A DNA stretch of 64,000 bases from Chimonanthus salicifolius (taxonomy: Eukaryota > Streptophyta > Magnoliopsida > Laurales > Calycanthaceae): contig CM023540.1 in assembly GCA_013350335.1 (NCBI GenBank), forward strand, positions 48,033,222-48,097,221, written 5' to 3'. This document shows, piece after piece, positions 25,401-34,537 of the stretch. The stretch's first letter is position 1, and each line of letters opens with the position of its first letter. A program made the position numbers and the translations under genes. A model generated the notes under the pieces. That model was not told the DNA's origin. It worked only from the letters and a program-made list of their open reading frames with translations, and ran no database searches.

Positions 25401-28400
25401 CATATTTATCATATGTTGTCGGTGTCGTCAGTCAGTTATGCATGCCCAGCTTGATGCTCATCTTCACGCTGTCTTTCAGATCCTTTGTTATCTCAAGACT
25501 CATCTTGGACGAGGGTTATTCTATCCACGACAATTAGAATTGATTGTTCGTGGTTATACCGATGCAGATTGGGCTGGGTCTCCCGACAATCGTCGCTCCA
25601 CTACAGGCTATTGTCTTTTCCTAGGATCCCATCTAGTCTCATGGAGCAAGAAGCAGTGTTGTTGCTCGGTCGAGTGCAGAGGTAGAATATCTTGCCATGG
25701 CCAAGAATGCCTTTGAGTTACTTTGGATTCAGTAAGGTCTCACTGAGTTGGGCTTTGCCTCTTCTGAACCGTTACTAATGTTTTGTGATAATCAAGCAAC
25801 CATCAACATTGTGTCCAATACTGTGTTTCATGTTCGGACAAATCATATTGAAGTTGACTGCCATTTCCTTTCTCATCACATTTCTATTGGATGCGCATCT
25901 TCACACTTTATCTGCAATCTAAAGATCAACTTGCCGATATGCTCACCAAAGCAGTCTCTCGGTCACAGTTCGATCATCTTTTGGGCAAACTGGGCTTACT
26001 CGATATCTTCACACCAATTTGATGGGGAGTGTTGTGGAACCCAATTCGGGAAAGTTGACCTATAATTAGATTAGTGATTGATGTAAATTGATTCTTTCCT
26101 TTTTTAGCCACATATATTGGCTCCATGTATTCTATTTATACAGCCTTGTACTCTTCTTCCAAAATACATAATACAACATTGAGAAACATTTTCTCTCCAT
26201 TATCTTCTCTCTTCCTTTTTATTTTCTATAGTTGTTTGTTCGTTTGTTGTCTGCATTCTATCGACATCCTATCTACCTTTTCTTCATGTGTTGTCCACAT
26301 TCTATCCGTGTGTTGTTTGCATATTGCCCTTCGCCTGTTCGTGTGCTGTTTGCATCTCATCCGTCTACCTTTATGTTGTTTGACTCTTGTTCGTTGCTCG
26401 AGCCAGTTCTCAGCTTCACTTTTTTCCCCCAAAAGACCTTTTTGAAACCCATTTTCTTACGGATCTCTTATCGTCTGGGGAGGGGTGCATGATTGGGCAT
26501 AGAAGGAAAATGAAACGCATTAGAGGTATGGTCACCTCCAGAACAGAATGCCATGAAGTTCAATGTAGATGGGGCAACAAGAGGGAAAATGGGGCCCGTA
26601 GGGATACGAGGTGTGATTAAGAACCAAGAGGGGATTACATCCATTGTTTTCAATGAGTTGGTGGGAACTAGGGACTCCAATGAGGCGGAAATCCTTAGCA
26701 TTAGGAGAGCATTGAACATTTGGAAAACGTATGGGCATGGAAAACTCATCATTGAAGGGGATTCGGCAAATGCAATTAAATGGGTTAAGGGACAAAAACG
26801 CCTGCCATGGAAACTTATCACTTTGGTTAGGGAGATTAAGGAGTTGACATCGGGGCTGGATGTATCCTTTGTCCAGATCAGCCGAGCAGCGAATGGAATG
26901 TTAGATTATTTTGCTAAGCTTGGAGTCACAGACCTCTTCTCTTGAGTTTTTCTTTTTTGAGCCTGCTGGACCTCTTGTTTTCTTGTATTTTTAGTTTTTT
27001 CTTTTCTTTTTCTTTTTGCTTGTTCTTTTCCTTTTCTTTCCTTATTTGGGTCTAATCCTTTTAGACCCCTTTCTTCTCTCTTGTATCTGTACTTTTATCT
27101 TTTTATTAATTTTTCTTGGTTACCACTCAAACCCATTTTGTTTTCCTTCGTTTTCTTTTTGGAAGCTAAGCACCACCCTTTGTGAAACCCTTTTTTGACA
27201 TTTTTAAATTTCTTACTCTTTTTAAAACCTTTGCCACCCTTATTAAAATACAAAAATAATAAAAATAAATTGAACCTTTTGCAACCCATTTTCCATACAT
27301 TTTTCCCCAAACTCATCCACTCACCCACTATCGAGAATATTGCACCAATTTAAGCCTACCTATTAGCACCTCCATTTCATTGTTGACTCAGTGGCTTCTG
27401 AGGGAATCATATTGTTGAACTTGAGGTAACTATTTGAGACATGTCCAACATCTTGAAGAACATATCAACATCAGTGGCACAGCTATAAAACTTAACGTTC
27501 ATTTCAGCAAAGGTTTTCTCAAAGGGAGTTCCGAAATCAACGATTGATGGTAGTGAGCATGGTGCTCGTGGCTGTGCAACTCCAACATCGATTTTCTCAA
27601 AGCCAGCTCACAAGTTAGAAATTAGAAGTGGTGATAACTGATAATAGTGTTCAAACTAGTTTATGCCAGAACCAATTTGATCAAAGAGAGCAATCAAGCA
27701 CAAACCATTGCATATCAAGTCCCTCCGCCAAATGAACAAGCATTATTGCCTTCATTTCATTTGGACGCACTAGAGTGATGGACTTTCCGGTCACCACTGC
27801 ACGTTTCAATCTAAAAGATAACAATGTGCGTGCACTGTTCTGTACTAGCATTTCATGGAGGGCACAAATTTTCCACTCTGATGCACAAGGGATGATGTTA
27901 ACGTCTTTTGAATTATCAAATTTTCTCTGGAGTCCATGTAGGTCATTCTCTATGGATGCTTTAGTGCATTGGTAGCATTTAACTAAAGAAGTTGCCACTG
28001 AAGAAAAATTTCTGAACCTTGAGGACAAGGTTTGTCTTCATGGTGGTGGGAATGTCCGCATCTTAGACAAAAAGGGTATTTAAAAGTCAATTAGTCAATG
28101 TCAAAAATTAGTAGGTTGTTTTAAAAGAGGATTTGCTTTCCAATTATTATGATTTCCATTTGTCTTTAACTTAAACTTATTATAGGCTAAGTGAGTAATG
28201 AAAAATCATCAGAGAAATTCCCCAGAACATAGCTTCAGTTTGGCGGTTGGTTTCTCCTTGAATTGAAACAAAAATTGAAGGCCTGAATTCTCTAATTGAA
28301 ATCTCTATCCTTAGTTTTCACCCTTTTTTCTCCATTTTCTTACTTTTCTATACTTTTCCATTAGGGTTCATACCATTAGAGGGGACGACGAACTCATTAT

Positions 28401-29595
28401 TGAGGATTCAGCTAATGCTATTGCATGGACAAAAGGAGGAAGCCACCTCAGGAATTGACTCAATGATTAGGGATATCAGACGACTGTGCAATGGCAGGGA
28501 GATTCTCTTTAAGCATATCATGTGAACGGCATATGGGTAGTGGATTTTTTGGCTAAAATAGGAGCTAGAAAGATAAGATTCTTTCATTGGCTTTTGTGTA
28601 CTCATCTGCATATTAAACTTTTATCTTCAGTGCTGCTTCTTATTCTGAATTTTTGTTTCTTTCGTACCCTGTATATTTTTATTAATATAATTACAGTTAC
28701 CATTAAAAACCTTTGCTGGCTTGTATATTGATTTTTCACTGTACCATTCAGGGGGCAAGTGGCGCTGTCAATGCAGTCATATTGCTTGATATATTTCTTT
28801 TTCCAAAGGCTACTCATTATGTCAATTTTTTCATACCAGTTCCAGCAATATTATTAGTAAGTTCACATTCTAATTTGGAGTAATGGAGAAGTTGATGTTA
28901 AGTGGTCCATTGTCTTATTTTGCTCTTGGTTGATATTTTTCATTGCATTCTACTTCAGGGAGCTTTCTTAATTGGCTCAGATCTATTAAGAATAATGGAG
29001 GTATGTTGCTAATTCACAGTTAAGAGGATTCAAAAGGTATTGAGTAAATATAGTTTTAAGATTCTTTACTGCTCAAAAAAAAAATTCTTCTACAAAGAAT
29101 TTCATCTATACGAATTATCCAAACCATTGGTTTGGTAGGAGTTAATATAGATAGACCAATACATAAACAACCCATAGTGGGAGGGTCTTGCAATGCAATG
29201 TCTGCCCTTCTTTATTACTATGTTGAATGTATTCTCTCATGGATAGACCAACCCTGAAATACAACCTAGACTGAAAGGCTCTTGCAATGCAGTATTTGCC
29301 TTCATTTATTTTTCTTTGTTTAATATATTTTGTTGCACTCTTTTTTTTGCCTTCACCATCAATTTGAAGGATTGGAATTGAGAGGTTGGGGTGGTACATC
29401 TGAAGATATATTGCAAGTCTATCTACTATGCTGTTTGTGGAATTGATGGTTTGCACATTTGGGGCTGATACAAGCTTGTCACTGATATTATCTAGTTATT
29501 TGCAGACAAACAGTCAAATTTCGGGTGCAGCTCACATGGGAGGTGCTGTTGTTGCTGCGCTTGCATGGGCAAGGATTAGAAAAGGTTGGATCTGA
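2350..29595 (+). CDS. RBL12: Mitochondrial rhomboid-like intramembrane serine protease (RBL12 type), 8 coding exons
   Basis: Exons 2350-2735, 6480-6594, 6738-6857, 7898-8008, 20843-20872, 28752-28856, 28959-29000 and 29506-29595 join in frame with GT/AG introns into 332 residues. The N-terminal ~125 residues are rich in Ser, Arg and Lys with almost no acidic residues, as in a mitochondrial presequence. Membrane segments follow: [16 protein letters not shown] (exon 2), the region with GHLMSNM (His193, Asn197; exon 3), [14 protein letters not shown] (exon 4), GASGAV with catalytic Ser257 (exon 6), and AHMGG with catalytic His313 (exon 8). Rhomboids cleave substrates within the membrane with a Ser-His dyad; RBL12 proteins sit in the inner mitochondrial membrane. 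The length matches the roughly 330-residue plant homologues I know. The ATG at 2350 was chosen because it opens the only frame reaching the exon 1 donor. The dyad is intact and no stop is seen, so the gene looks functional despite 26 kb of intron. The RBL12 assignment is by recall, not a search. Confidence 0.9.
3170..3296 (+). repeat. Decayed duplicate of the rhomboid exon 1 3' end and donor region
   Basis: The segment from GCCCAGTTTCTGAGACGG at 3182 matches exon 1 from GCCCAGTTCCTGAGACGA at 2677. The match runs through the donor (AATTACCGGTAATG became AATTACCTAG) and on into the intron (GAACTTGG...). The offset is 505 bp. The copy has lost the donor and cannot be spliced as an exon. Confidence 0.65.
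5262..5945 (+). pseudogene. RTE-like LINE reverse transcriptase remnant
   Basis: A broken plus-strand frame resembles RTE-clade reverse transcriptase: [11 protein letters not shown], then [18 protein letters not shown] (counterpart of the DLEKAYDxVPR motif), a region like MYDGATT ([11 protein letters not shown]), and finally MLFADNIVF at 5905 (counterpart of FADDIVL, second Asp lost). There are many stops and shifts. It sits in rhomboid intron 1. Confidence 0.6.
5970..6270 (-). pseudogene. Second RTE-like RT remnant, opposite strand
   Basis: The minus strand reads [19 protein letters not shown] near 6245-6185, matching the RT motif GLHQGSxLSPYLF of RTE-type LINEs. An FADD-like region follows in a shifted frame. 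The plus-strand fragment ends just to its left, so two RT pieces lie tail to tail. Confidence 0.55.
6480..6594 (+). CDS. RBL12: Rhomboid exon 2 (first membrane segment)
   Basis: The acceptor TATTTTCAG/G completes the split Arg codon. The exon encodes residues 130-167, including the hydrophobic stretch [16 protein letters not shown]. The donor is ACG/GTCAGG, phase 0. Confidence 0.88.
6738..6857 (+). CDS. RBL12: Rhomboid exon 3 (HxxxN oxyanion motif)
   Basis: Acceptor CATGCAG/ATT. The exon encodes residues 168-207 with [20 protein letters not shown], the rhomboid HxxxN motif (His193, Asn197). Donor AGT/GTATGG, phase 0. Intron 2 before it is only 143 bp. Confidence 0.93.
6982..7674 (-). mobile_element. 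Miniature copia-like LTR element in rhomboid intron 3
   Basis: Two similar terminal repeats, 7508-7674 and 6982-7208, flank about 300 bp. On the minus strand the 5' repeat is followed at once by TGGTATCAGCC (a tRNA-Met primer site). The 3' repeat, starting TGTTGTAGGATA, is preceded by the purine-rich CTTGAGGGAGAG. The flanks GTTTT and GTTTC are a likely 5-bp target duplication with one change. There is no coding capacity. The right repeat lacks about 60 bp. Confidence 0.7.
7898..8008 (+). CDS. RBL12: Rhomboid exon 4
   Basis: Acceptor AATCAG/ATT. The exon encodes residues 208-244, including [14 protein letters not shown], which is strongly conserved in plant RBL12 proteins. Donor AAG/GTACTG, phase 0. 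It is followed by the 12.8-kb intron 4. Confidence 0.92.
8685..13835 (-). pseudogene. LINE1 ORF2 (endonuclease, reverse transcriptase, RNase H), broken
   Basis: Reading leftward from 13835: [17 protein letters not shown] (start of the AP-type endonuclease), GDYN near 13.35 kb, an LTR insertion, then the SDHCPVLL endonuclease end near 12.84 kb. A long linker follows, then reverse transcriptase ([19 protein letters not shown] at 11.24-10.97 kb). The catalytic FADD is replaced by FAGE near 10.73 kb. Then come a zinc-finger-like zf-RVT region ([15 protein letters not shown]) and RNase H ([20 protein letters not shown] at 9.07-9.00 kb). The end near 8.69 kb reads ADGVADYF. Several stops and shifts; the polymerase cannot be active. 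Confidence 0.82.
13049..13328 (+). mobile_element. Solo copia LTR inside the LINE1 endonuclease domain
   Basis: Starts TGTTGTGGGACTCAC and ends TTCTACA. It is flanked by CTGGT (13044-13048) and TTGGT (13329-13333), a 5-bp duplication with one change. Removing it brings the LINE frame on both sides together (...ERKGG, then [12 protein letters not shown]). It resembles the LTR start at 26030 (TGTTGTGGAACCC). An internal partial repeat of the first bases restarts at 13080. Confidence 0.7.
13860..16329 (-). pseudogene. LINE1 ORF1 remnant, split by a LINE insertion
   Basis: Minus-strand pieces at 16329-16096, 16086-15862, 15599-15140 and 14340-13860 form an ORF1-like, basic protein. It includes [20 protein letters not shown], a segment like the nucleic-acid-binding part of plant LINE ORF1. 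The frame breaks at the nested plus-strand LINE fragment (14346-15138) and resumes on its other side as VYTSDSGEG. The exact ORF1 start is uncertain because a CT microsatellite lies directly upstream. Confidence 0.6.
14346..15138 (+). mobile_element. 5'-truncated LINE fragment (RNase H) nested in LINE1
   Basis: The plus strand encodes an RNase H domain in two shifted frames: [20 protein letters not shown] near 14.63 kb, then [11 protein letters not shown] and [15 protein letters not shown] near 14.84-14.99 kb. It ends with a 3'UTR and an A tail at 15121-15137. The flanks CTTCG (left) and TTTCG (right) may be a short target duplication. It is a different LINE family from its host, as it lacks the 3' hairpin seen in LINE1. 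Confidence 0.7.
16372..16404. repeat. (CT)n microsatellite in the LINE1 leader
   Basis: An uninterrupted CT run in the 5' leader of LINE1 (GA on the element's sense strand). It generates spurious SLSLSL and REREREK open frames on both strands. Confidence 0.9.
16465..19745 (-). mobile_element. LINE2: 5'-truncated L1-clade LINE, directly upstream of LINE1
   Basis: The 3' end is GTTACCGC plus a 12-nt A tail (T's at 16465-16476). The body contains ORF2 from the endonuclease-RT linker to RNase H. The 5' end at about 19745 falls inside the linker region also seen in LINE1, next to an A-rich run. LINE1's 5' end abuts its tail. Confidence 0.8.
16630..19745 (-). pseudogene. LINE2 ORF2 (reverse transcriptase, zf-RVT, RNase H), broken
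   Basis: Leftward order: [20 protein letters not shown] near 19.45 kb, RT core [20 protein letters not shown] near 19.0 kb, [11 protein letters not shown], then the catalytic [13 protein letters not shown] near 18.71 kb, which is intact. Next are [18 protein letters not shown] and ADHLFIGCP of the zf-RVT region near 17.5 kb, then RNase H with [20 protein letters not shown] and [11 protein letters not shown] at 17.0-16.8 kb. The frame is cut at several points, so it is not active, but it is closer to intact than LINE1. Confidence 0.82.
19746..20842. other. Rest of rhomboid intron 4, unassigned
   Basis: An A-rich run at 19746-19772 borders LINE2. A 100-codon minus-strand frame at 20044-19742 is not recognised. 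The remainder is AT-rich intron leading to the micro-exon acceptor. I see no further element. Confidence 0.45.
20843..20872 (+). CDS. RBL12: Rhomboid exon 5, a 30-nt micro-exon
   Basis: TTTGTTCCAG/TTG...TTG/GTATGT encloses exactly ten codons, [10 protein letters not shown], in phase 0 on both sides. They bridge exon 4 (...SSSSK) and exon 6 (GASGAV...). In homologues the same place holds a short loop ending in GL just before GASG. The sequence fits the gap in length, phase, splice sites and the terminal Gly-Leu. It is inferred by reading and not confirmed by transcript data. Confidence 0.72.
21450..21584 (+). mobile_element. Detached LINE 3' tail with hairpin
   Basis: GGTATAAGTCTCTTATACC at 21499-21517 is the same hairpin as in LINE3 (23166-23184). 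It is followed about 55 nt later by GATTGCCCCAAAA, a degenerate LINE terminus. It sits immediately before the LINE3 fragment. Confidence 0.5.
21585..23250 (+). mobile_element. LINE3: 5'-truncated LINE fragment, ORF2 C-terminal half
   Basis: Begins with [20 protein letters not shown] (post-RT region), continues through zf-RVT traces, and has RNase H at 22590-22976: [15 protein letters not shown] and [14 protein letters not shown]. The 3'UTR has the hairpin at 23166-23184 and ends CTACTGTTC plus a short A tail at 23244-23250. Multiple stops. It lies in rhomboid intron 5, sense orientation. Confidence 0.75.
23759..24390 (-). mobile_element. LINE4: short 3' LINE fragment
   Basis: The minus strand encodes [16 protein letters not shown] and, in a shifted frame, the zf-RVT end [11 protein letters not shown] and [12 protein letters not shown]. 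It ends GTAACCATTTCAAAAC plus a T/A-rich tail at 23759. It is of a different subfamily from LINE1-3. The A tail points left. Confidence 0.65.
24400..26029 (+). pseudogene. Copia C: 3' half of a copia polyprotein (RT and RNase H)
   Basis: Starts near [20 protein letters not shown], the region before copia [10 protein letters not shown] and the catalytic [14 protein letters not shown] follow near 25.08 kb, then [12 protein letters not shown]. The RNase H part has [20 protein letters not shown] near 25.55 kb, [10 protein letters not shown] and [12 protein letters not shown]. Frames shift several times and stops are present. It ends at the polypurine TTTGATGGGGAG just before a 3' LTR. Gag, protease and integrase are missing. 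It lies in rhomboid intron 5. Confidence 0.85.
26030..26232 (+). mobile_element. 3' LTR (partial) of copia C
   Basis: TGTTGTGGAACCCAATTC starts directly after the polypurine tract. The sequence resembles the solo LTR at 13049-13328 in its TTTCCTTTTTTAGCCACA, TATTTATACA and TTCTTCTC landmarks. Its true 3' end was not found; the next 200 bp are unassigned. Confidence 0.6.
26430..27131 (+). mobile_element. LINE5: 3' LINE fragment with RNase H
   Basis: The frame 26553-26945 encodes a complete-looking LINE RNase H end: [56 protein letters not shown] and [13 protein letters not shown]. It is closely related to LINE2. The 3'UTR has the hairpin GGGTCTAA...TTAGACCC at 27048-27068. It ends GGTTACCACTCAAA, with the tail decayed. 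Confidence 0.78.
27132..27959. other. Rhomboid intron 5 stretch without identified element
   Basis: Unassigned AT-rich sequence. The minus-strand frame 28028-27681 is probably a shadow, since the only recognisable protein signal here is the plus-strand gypsy end to the right. Confidence 0.4.
27960..28083 (+). pseudogene. Gypsy polyprotein C-terminal remnant
   Basis: The frame reads LVHW, a stop, then [12 protein letters not shown] and [15 protein letters not shown]. This matches the chromodomain-end pattern of Ty3/gypsy polyproteins (VxWxxLPxEEATWE...NLEDKV). Only this tail is recognisable. Confidence 0.5.
28382..28712 (+). mobile_element. LINE7: small RNase H remnant
   Basis: [20 protein letters not shown] near 28.39 kb and, in another frame, [12 protein letters not shown] near 28.54 kb are a LINE RNase H end. 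It closes with AGTTACCATTAAAAA at 28691-28708. It lies just upstream of rhomboid exon 6. Confidence 0.65.
28752..28856 (+). CDS. RBL12: Rhomboid exon 6 (catalytic serine)
   Basis: Acceptor CATTCAG/GGG. The exon encodes residues 255-289, starting [15 protein letters not shown]; Ser257 is the nucleophile. It continues through [10 protein letters not shown]. Donor TTA/GTAAGT, phase 0. Confidence 0.93.
28959..29000 (+). CDS. RBL12: Rhomboid exon 7 (42 nt)
   Basis: Acceptor TACTTCAG/GGA, donor GAG/GTATGT. Fourteen codons, [14 protein letters not shown], lie in phase 0 on both sides and match the stretch before the last membrane helix in RBL12 homologues. Confidence 0.9.
29506..29595 (+). CDS. RBL12: Rhomboid exon 8 (catalytic histidine, stop)
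   Basis: Acceptor ATTTGCAG/ACA. The exon encodes [20 protein letters not shown] and then a short basic tail ending in TGA. His313 in AHMGG completes the dyad with Ser257. Confidence 0.93.
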   Translation, partial: TNSQISGAAHMGGAVVAALAWARIRKGWI

Positions 29596-31341
29596 ACGGG
29601 TTGCTCTTTGATAGAATTTGTTTCTTCTCCATAGCGCTCTTAGACCTAAACTTACTAATGCAAGTCTTGAATGTATGGCCTATATCAACTAATCAAGGTT
29701 CTTCCTGCTTCAAATACAAAATTGTGGGAGCATTACTTATGTTGATTTTTGTAAGACTTTTTACCGACCAAACTAATATTTACTTTCGAAATTGACCTTC
29801 AGCATCGTATCTTTTCACCCTAAAATTTTATCCATTGAAATAGATTTGCTGAAAGCGGCTGCGTTGTCTATAATCCCTTCTCACAATTGATCAGCCCATT
29901 CCATTCTTTCAAGAGCCACACCCATTTCAGTGGAGTTGGTTAGTGCCATTCTTTTAATTAAGTTCTTTTCTGAAAGATCGATCATTTTTATCCTTCTAAA
30001 TTTAAAAAATGTGTTATATCATAGTTGAAAACTATACCCTTAAACTCGACTTTAGTTTGAACTTTGAATATTTTGAGATGTTTTTTTTCCTTGAACATTT
30101 CTCATTGTCAAAGGCCATTCTGGTCTGGGGTTGGGATATGGTGAAATGGATCTCTTAGAGGGCCAAATCAACATGACAACAGGTGCTTTGACCCTTTTGT
30201 CTGAGGATGAGCAAACTTTTCTTCTAGCGAACAAAGTTCCTCTCTTGATGGTAACGCGGTACTTTTTATTAGTAAATTTCCTAATAGACTCTTACTCATG
30301 AAATACGAAGGGTATAGAAAATCAGAGCATTCTCCCTTCTTTCATGGAATAAGGCTCTTTGCTAAGAGCACAAAACTAGGACATTTTCATTTTCTTTCAG
30401 GAGATCCCTTTCCCGTTGGGGGAGAAGAGGATAGAAAGATTTAATAAAGAAAAAGAGGGATTTTCTTGACTCGTTATCAAAATACTTTATTCATTTTCAA
30501 TGAAAATAAAGATTTAATACAAGCAACAAAAATGTCGGATTTCTACTGTTTAAAATGAGTGAGTTTCACGGTACGTCAAATAACATGTATAATAATGATA
30601 ATTATTCTCTTAAAACTTTAGTTTGTGGGACCCATAATCTAATGGATCCAATTTTCTCTTCACATCCATCTATGCCCCGTGAATTACACTCGTATTGAAT
30701 TTTATATAAATTTTGCTTTTAAAGCGATCTAATTCAATAAATTTTTATTATTTGATAAATGTGAAAATTTGAGGAATTTAAAAAAGATTTCTTTTATTCA
30801 ATTAAGGTGAAGTTTTATACTCATTATATACAAGGTAAGGTTTTTCAAACTCATCTATTCATACCAGCTAGAGACTTTTAAACTCACATATGTGAGCTCA
30901 GGTGGTACAATATATATTTATAGTTCTCTACTAAGAACGAGATTGCATCTTTTACATGGTGACTATAAAATATATTTTTATTAAATAAGAAAAATCCTGT
31001 TTTTTAAGACAAAATTTTAAATTTTAGTGAAATTTTATCGGATTAGATAAATGACTTTTAAAAGTTAAATTGATATTAAATTGGGTATGATGATAGATGA
31101 GTGTGATGGAAGAATTGAATTCATTAGGTTTATTATAAGTCCTACAAACTAAAGTTTATATAAAGTTATCATGAAAAAAGAAGGGTGGAATAATAAGAAC
31201 GGTTAAAAATAGTTCCCGCTTTGCATGCATTACACCGTCTGAGTGGGCGCTTGCTCTCTCACGTCTCTTCAAGGCTTAGGTACAATTGTAATTATATATC
31301 GATTTTTTCCAGACTGATATATATCGGTTGATACTATACAC
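29596..31341. other. Intergenic DNA downstream of the rhomboid gene
   Basis: Rhomboid 3'UTR and AT-rich spacer. One stretch, 30095-30270, stays open on the plus strand with coding-like composition; it is listed separately. No other gene is seen. Confidence 0.45.
30114..30250 (+). other. Unrecognised exon-like open segment
   Basis: Between TCAAAG/GCC and TTGATG/GTAACG the plus strand encodes about 45 residues, including GYGEMDLLEGQINMTTGALT and LLSEDEQTFLLANKVP. The acidic, non-repetitive composition differs from the shadow ORFs nearby, and splice-like AG and GT flank it. I do not recognise the protein. It could be an exon of a captured gene or chance. Confidence 0.2.
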
Positions 31342-31538
31342 CAGACTTTTCTGCCCCTATACACCCGATTGCAAAAGATCAAGTGAAAATATTATTTTAT
31401 CCTTTCGGCTTTTATCATCCGAATGAACGTAAACTAATCTAACAGTTCATTAGGATGATAAAAACCAGAAGGGTAAAATAGAATTTTCACCTGATTTTTG
31501 GAAATCAGGTATATAGACGCAAAAGAGTCGGGTGTCTG
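31342..31538. mobile_element. Fold-back MITE candidate
   Basis: The left arm, from CAGACTTTTCTGCCCCTATA through TTTATCATCC, is an imperfect inverted copy of the right arm, from AGGATGATAAA through GGGTGTCTG. The two arms make up most of the 197 bp, so it can form a long hairpin. It has no coding sequence, and a clean target duplication was not found. Confidence 0.55.
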
Positions 31539-34393
31539 TATGATCCGCTATATATGTATATATGTACATGTATATATGTATGTATATATGTACATGTATA
31601 TATATATGTCAGACGTACAGATATTATATAGGCCAATATATATCGACAAAGATATCAGCCAATTTTAAAATTTTACTTTTAAAAAGTAAAAATTCAAAAA
31701 AATCATTTGTTTGTTGAATTTGAAGTACTTTTTTAATTCACAAAATTTGTACCTTATTTAGATTTGCACATAGACCCTAATTGACAAATAAAAAGTAGTT
31801 GAAAATTAGTGCTAATAATCCTCAAGTGTGTGGCTCACCTGGAGTAAAACTTAAAATATCAAAATTATCCTAAAATATCTAAGAATATTTTAAAATATCA
31901 ATACACGATATGCATGGATATGGGTGATGCATATCAGATACCAGTTAGTATGATACAAAGTACCAGCTAATATATACCAACTTATTTCAGTATCCAGGGA
32001 CTCCAAAATTGTTTTGTTGAAATTCTGCCATTTCAGCTTATTTCTTAGGCCAGCCAATTTGTCAGAGAAAAGAAAAATCAAATTTTATATCAACCAATAT
32101 TTCATTCAATGCCTATTTCGTTAATTTTTCAACAAAAGGTGATATTTATCAAAAAAATTAATAACAGGCTCAATACAAATTTCAGCTGAAATAAAAAAAA
32201 ATTGTTGTAATTATCTGCTTGAGCCCGGGCTAAAACATAAACATTTGAAAATATCAAATGTTTTTTTTTTTGAAATATCGGTCAAAATTTCTTTTCTATT
32301 TTTTGTTATTTTTAATATTTTTTATTTCTTCTTTACTAACATGAAAACAAATCATAAAAGTTTAATAAACAAATAATCAAAGATTCATTTAATGATCATT
32401 TAAATTTTTCACGAAAACAATTATGAGGTCACACAACTGTCCTTATTTCACAATTGGAACCCCCTTATCTTTTCTTTGATGATACCCTTTCTGTGCTTAA
32501 TATTGCTATTTTTAATTGATTAATGCTAATGCGCCATTTCTTCAGTGGAAGTTTCGAGCTCTCTTGGGGCATGGCTGCTGTCCTTACTCTTATAAATTCT
32601 ATTTTCTTTCCTCTTCTTTTTTCTTTTCTGGTAAATATTCTTCATGTCACTACACTCAACAGACACCGCCTGTAAAATGAAAAGTGAATGGATGCCAATC
32701 TCATTTGTTCCCATTTTCACTTGGAAATTTTAATTGTTGTCAATCACAGTGCTGCATCATCATCATCAGCAATATTACATTTAATCTGAGATCTTCTCCA
32801 ATAGATCCTTCCCAATGTCCGATTTATGTTTTTGAAAATGCAATTTAGTTAGAATGAATTAGAAAAAGAAAAAAAAAGATTTCTCCAACTAATTTAAATT
32901 TATATCTCAAGAATGCCGGACGTGATAGGTTGGTATCAGAACTATCCCATTAGTCATTCTATAGTATAACATGTATTTTGTTGCTAATCATCATGTTTAG
33001 TATATAAAATTATCTCCTTTTCCTCTCAGTAAAAGAATTTAATACCTATTTTACGATCATTGCATGTCAATGAAAATGGATAGAAATGAATAGAAGCCTA
33101 CTATCTGTTTCAGAATAGTTGATCAACACATGCTCGCCGAAGCAAAAGACAGGAGGCATGGCTTAGGGGATAAAAATACATAAAGACAATAAGAAAAAGG
33201 GCCTCACTTAAATGTTATTTAGGGGTAATGCCCAACTTAATGTTTGTTGGGGTGTGATGACTAAGCCAATAAACACCTTATTTAAACTTTCAGAAGACAG
33301 GAACTGGAGAGCTGATGAAAAACAGAAAAATATAGTCCGAAATACTACTACTCAAATCTTGGCCGATTACAATATATATCGACACCTATATATTGCTGAT
33401 ATCGGGATAAAGGTGGTTTTTATAAAAAAAAAAAAAGAGGGAGAAATTTCTCAACCGAGATATCGGCCGATATCCGAGATTTAAATCCCTACTATTTAAT
33501 TCTTAAAAGTTCAGCTGACAAGAACTAAAAAAAAAGAATTCAAGATTCACCATCCCACAATCTAAATTCAAACCGGCTCCGCTCATCACCGATTTCAAGA
33601 TTTTGTTGTGAAGTCAAAGGTAGATCTATGTTCAAATTTTAATGCTTGCTGATGGATCTTCAGTGGCTAAAAATGTACTTTGCCGAAAAAAGAAAATGGT
33701 AAAGATGATATCTTCATCATTTCTTACAATAGAAGAAAATCCCTATCAGGAAGAAACACAGTCGTTGGAGATATTAGCTGATTCCCTACTTAGAGACTAA
33801 CCACAGTACCCAACATAGGCCTTCGGTTAACTAACATTATAATTAAATGTGTGACAACGTAGGAATCACGAATCCAGCCATCGAGGGGGGAAAATCTCAT
33901 CGGTGTGAGAATAGAAGTTGTAGGGATGAGTTCAATTGTAGCCCAACACTCTCAAATGTGAGTAATGAAGTCATTAAAAGTTGAGCAGATAAAAGGTTTC
34001 AGATTCAGAACCAGAAAATGAATCAATCAACCTTTGAGCATTGTACATTGATGAAGCTCTCTAAGGTTCTGTGAAGGGTCAAAGCATGATATGCTGTAAT
34101 GGCAGGCTTTGCAGAATACACGAAGATGTTTTTTACGTGCCACCAGTTGACATCTTGAGTGACCTCTTTCATCAAAATGATGCCCTCAGTAGGTGGTGAT
34201 TCACAAAATCAAGTCGAATATCACTCAATGGGCTTTGTCAGCTGATTATGTTATTGATTTTACTTTGCACAACTTAATGGTACTTGGAAATCACTAACTT
34301 AGAAGTCCGTTTGTTATGGTTTAAGCTTTTGCTTCTGCTTTTAGGCTTGCTCCTCGCTGGTCCTAATAGTACCTTCTGTTTTGTTATCACAAA

Positions 34394-34397
<4 letters not shown>
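31539..34397. other. Convergent intergenic spacer, AT-rich
   Basis: Contains a TATATGTACATGTATA-type simple repeat at 31550-31610. Scattered motifs of the form GATATCGGCCGATATC near 33.46 kb and TATATATCGG(T/A) near 31.32 and 31.64 kb may be degraded copies of one repeat. The ORF at 33212-33484 is not recognised. No gene is supported. Confidence 0.4.

Positions 34398-34438
<41 letters not shown>
34398..34438. repeat. (GA)n microsatellite, FOLB 3' flank
   Basis: About 20 uninterrupted AG repeats lie 100 bp beyond the FOLB stop, so they are CT repeats in its presumed 3'UTR. A good length-polymorphic marker. Confidence 0.95.
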
Positions 34439-34440
<2 letters not shown>

Positions 34441-34537
34441 TAGGTTAATGGTAGCCTCTTGATCCCAACTTAACTGGTATACTGACAAATATGGATGTTA
34501 CAGTATTTACAAAGATCCAGAGCTTGCTAGTAAATGA

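Noticed and set aside
33350..33480. GATATCGGCCGATATC motifs as a possible tandem satellite
   Set aside because: Copies are too few and too irregular in this window to call an array.
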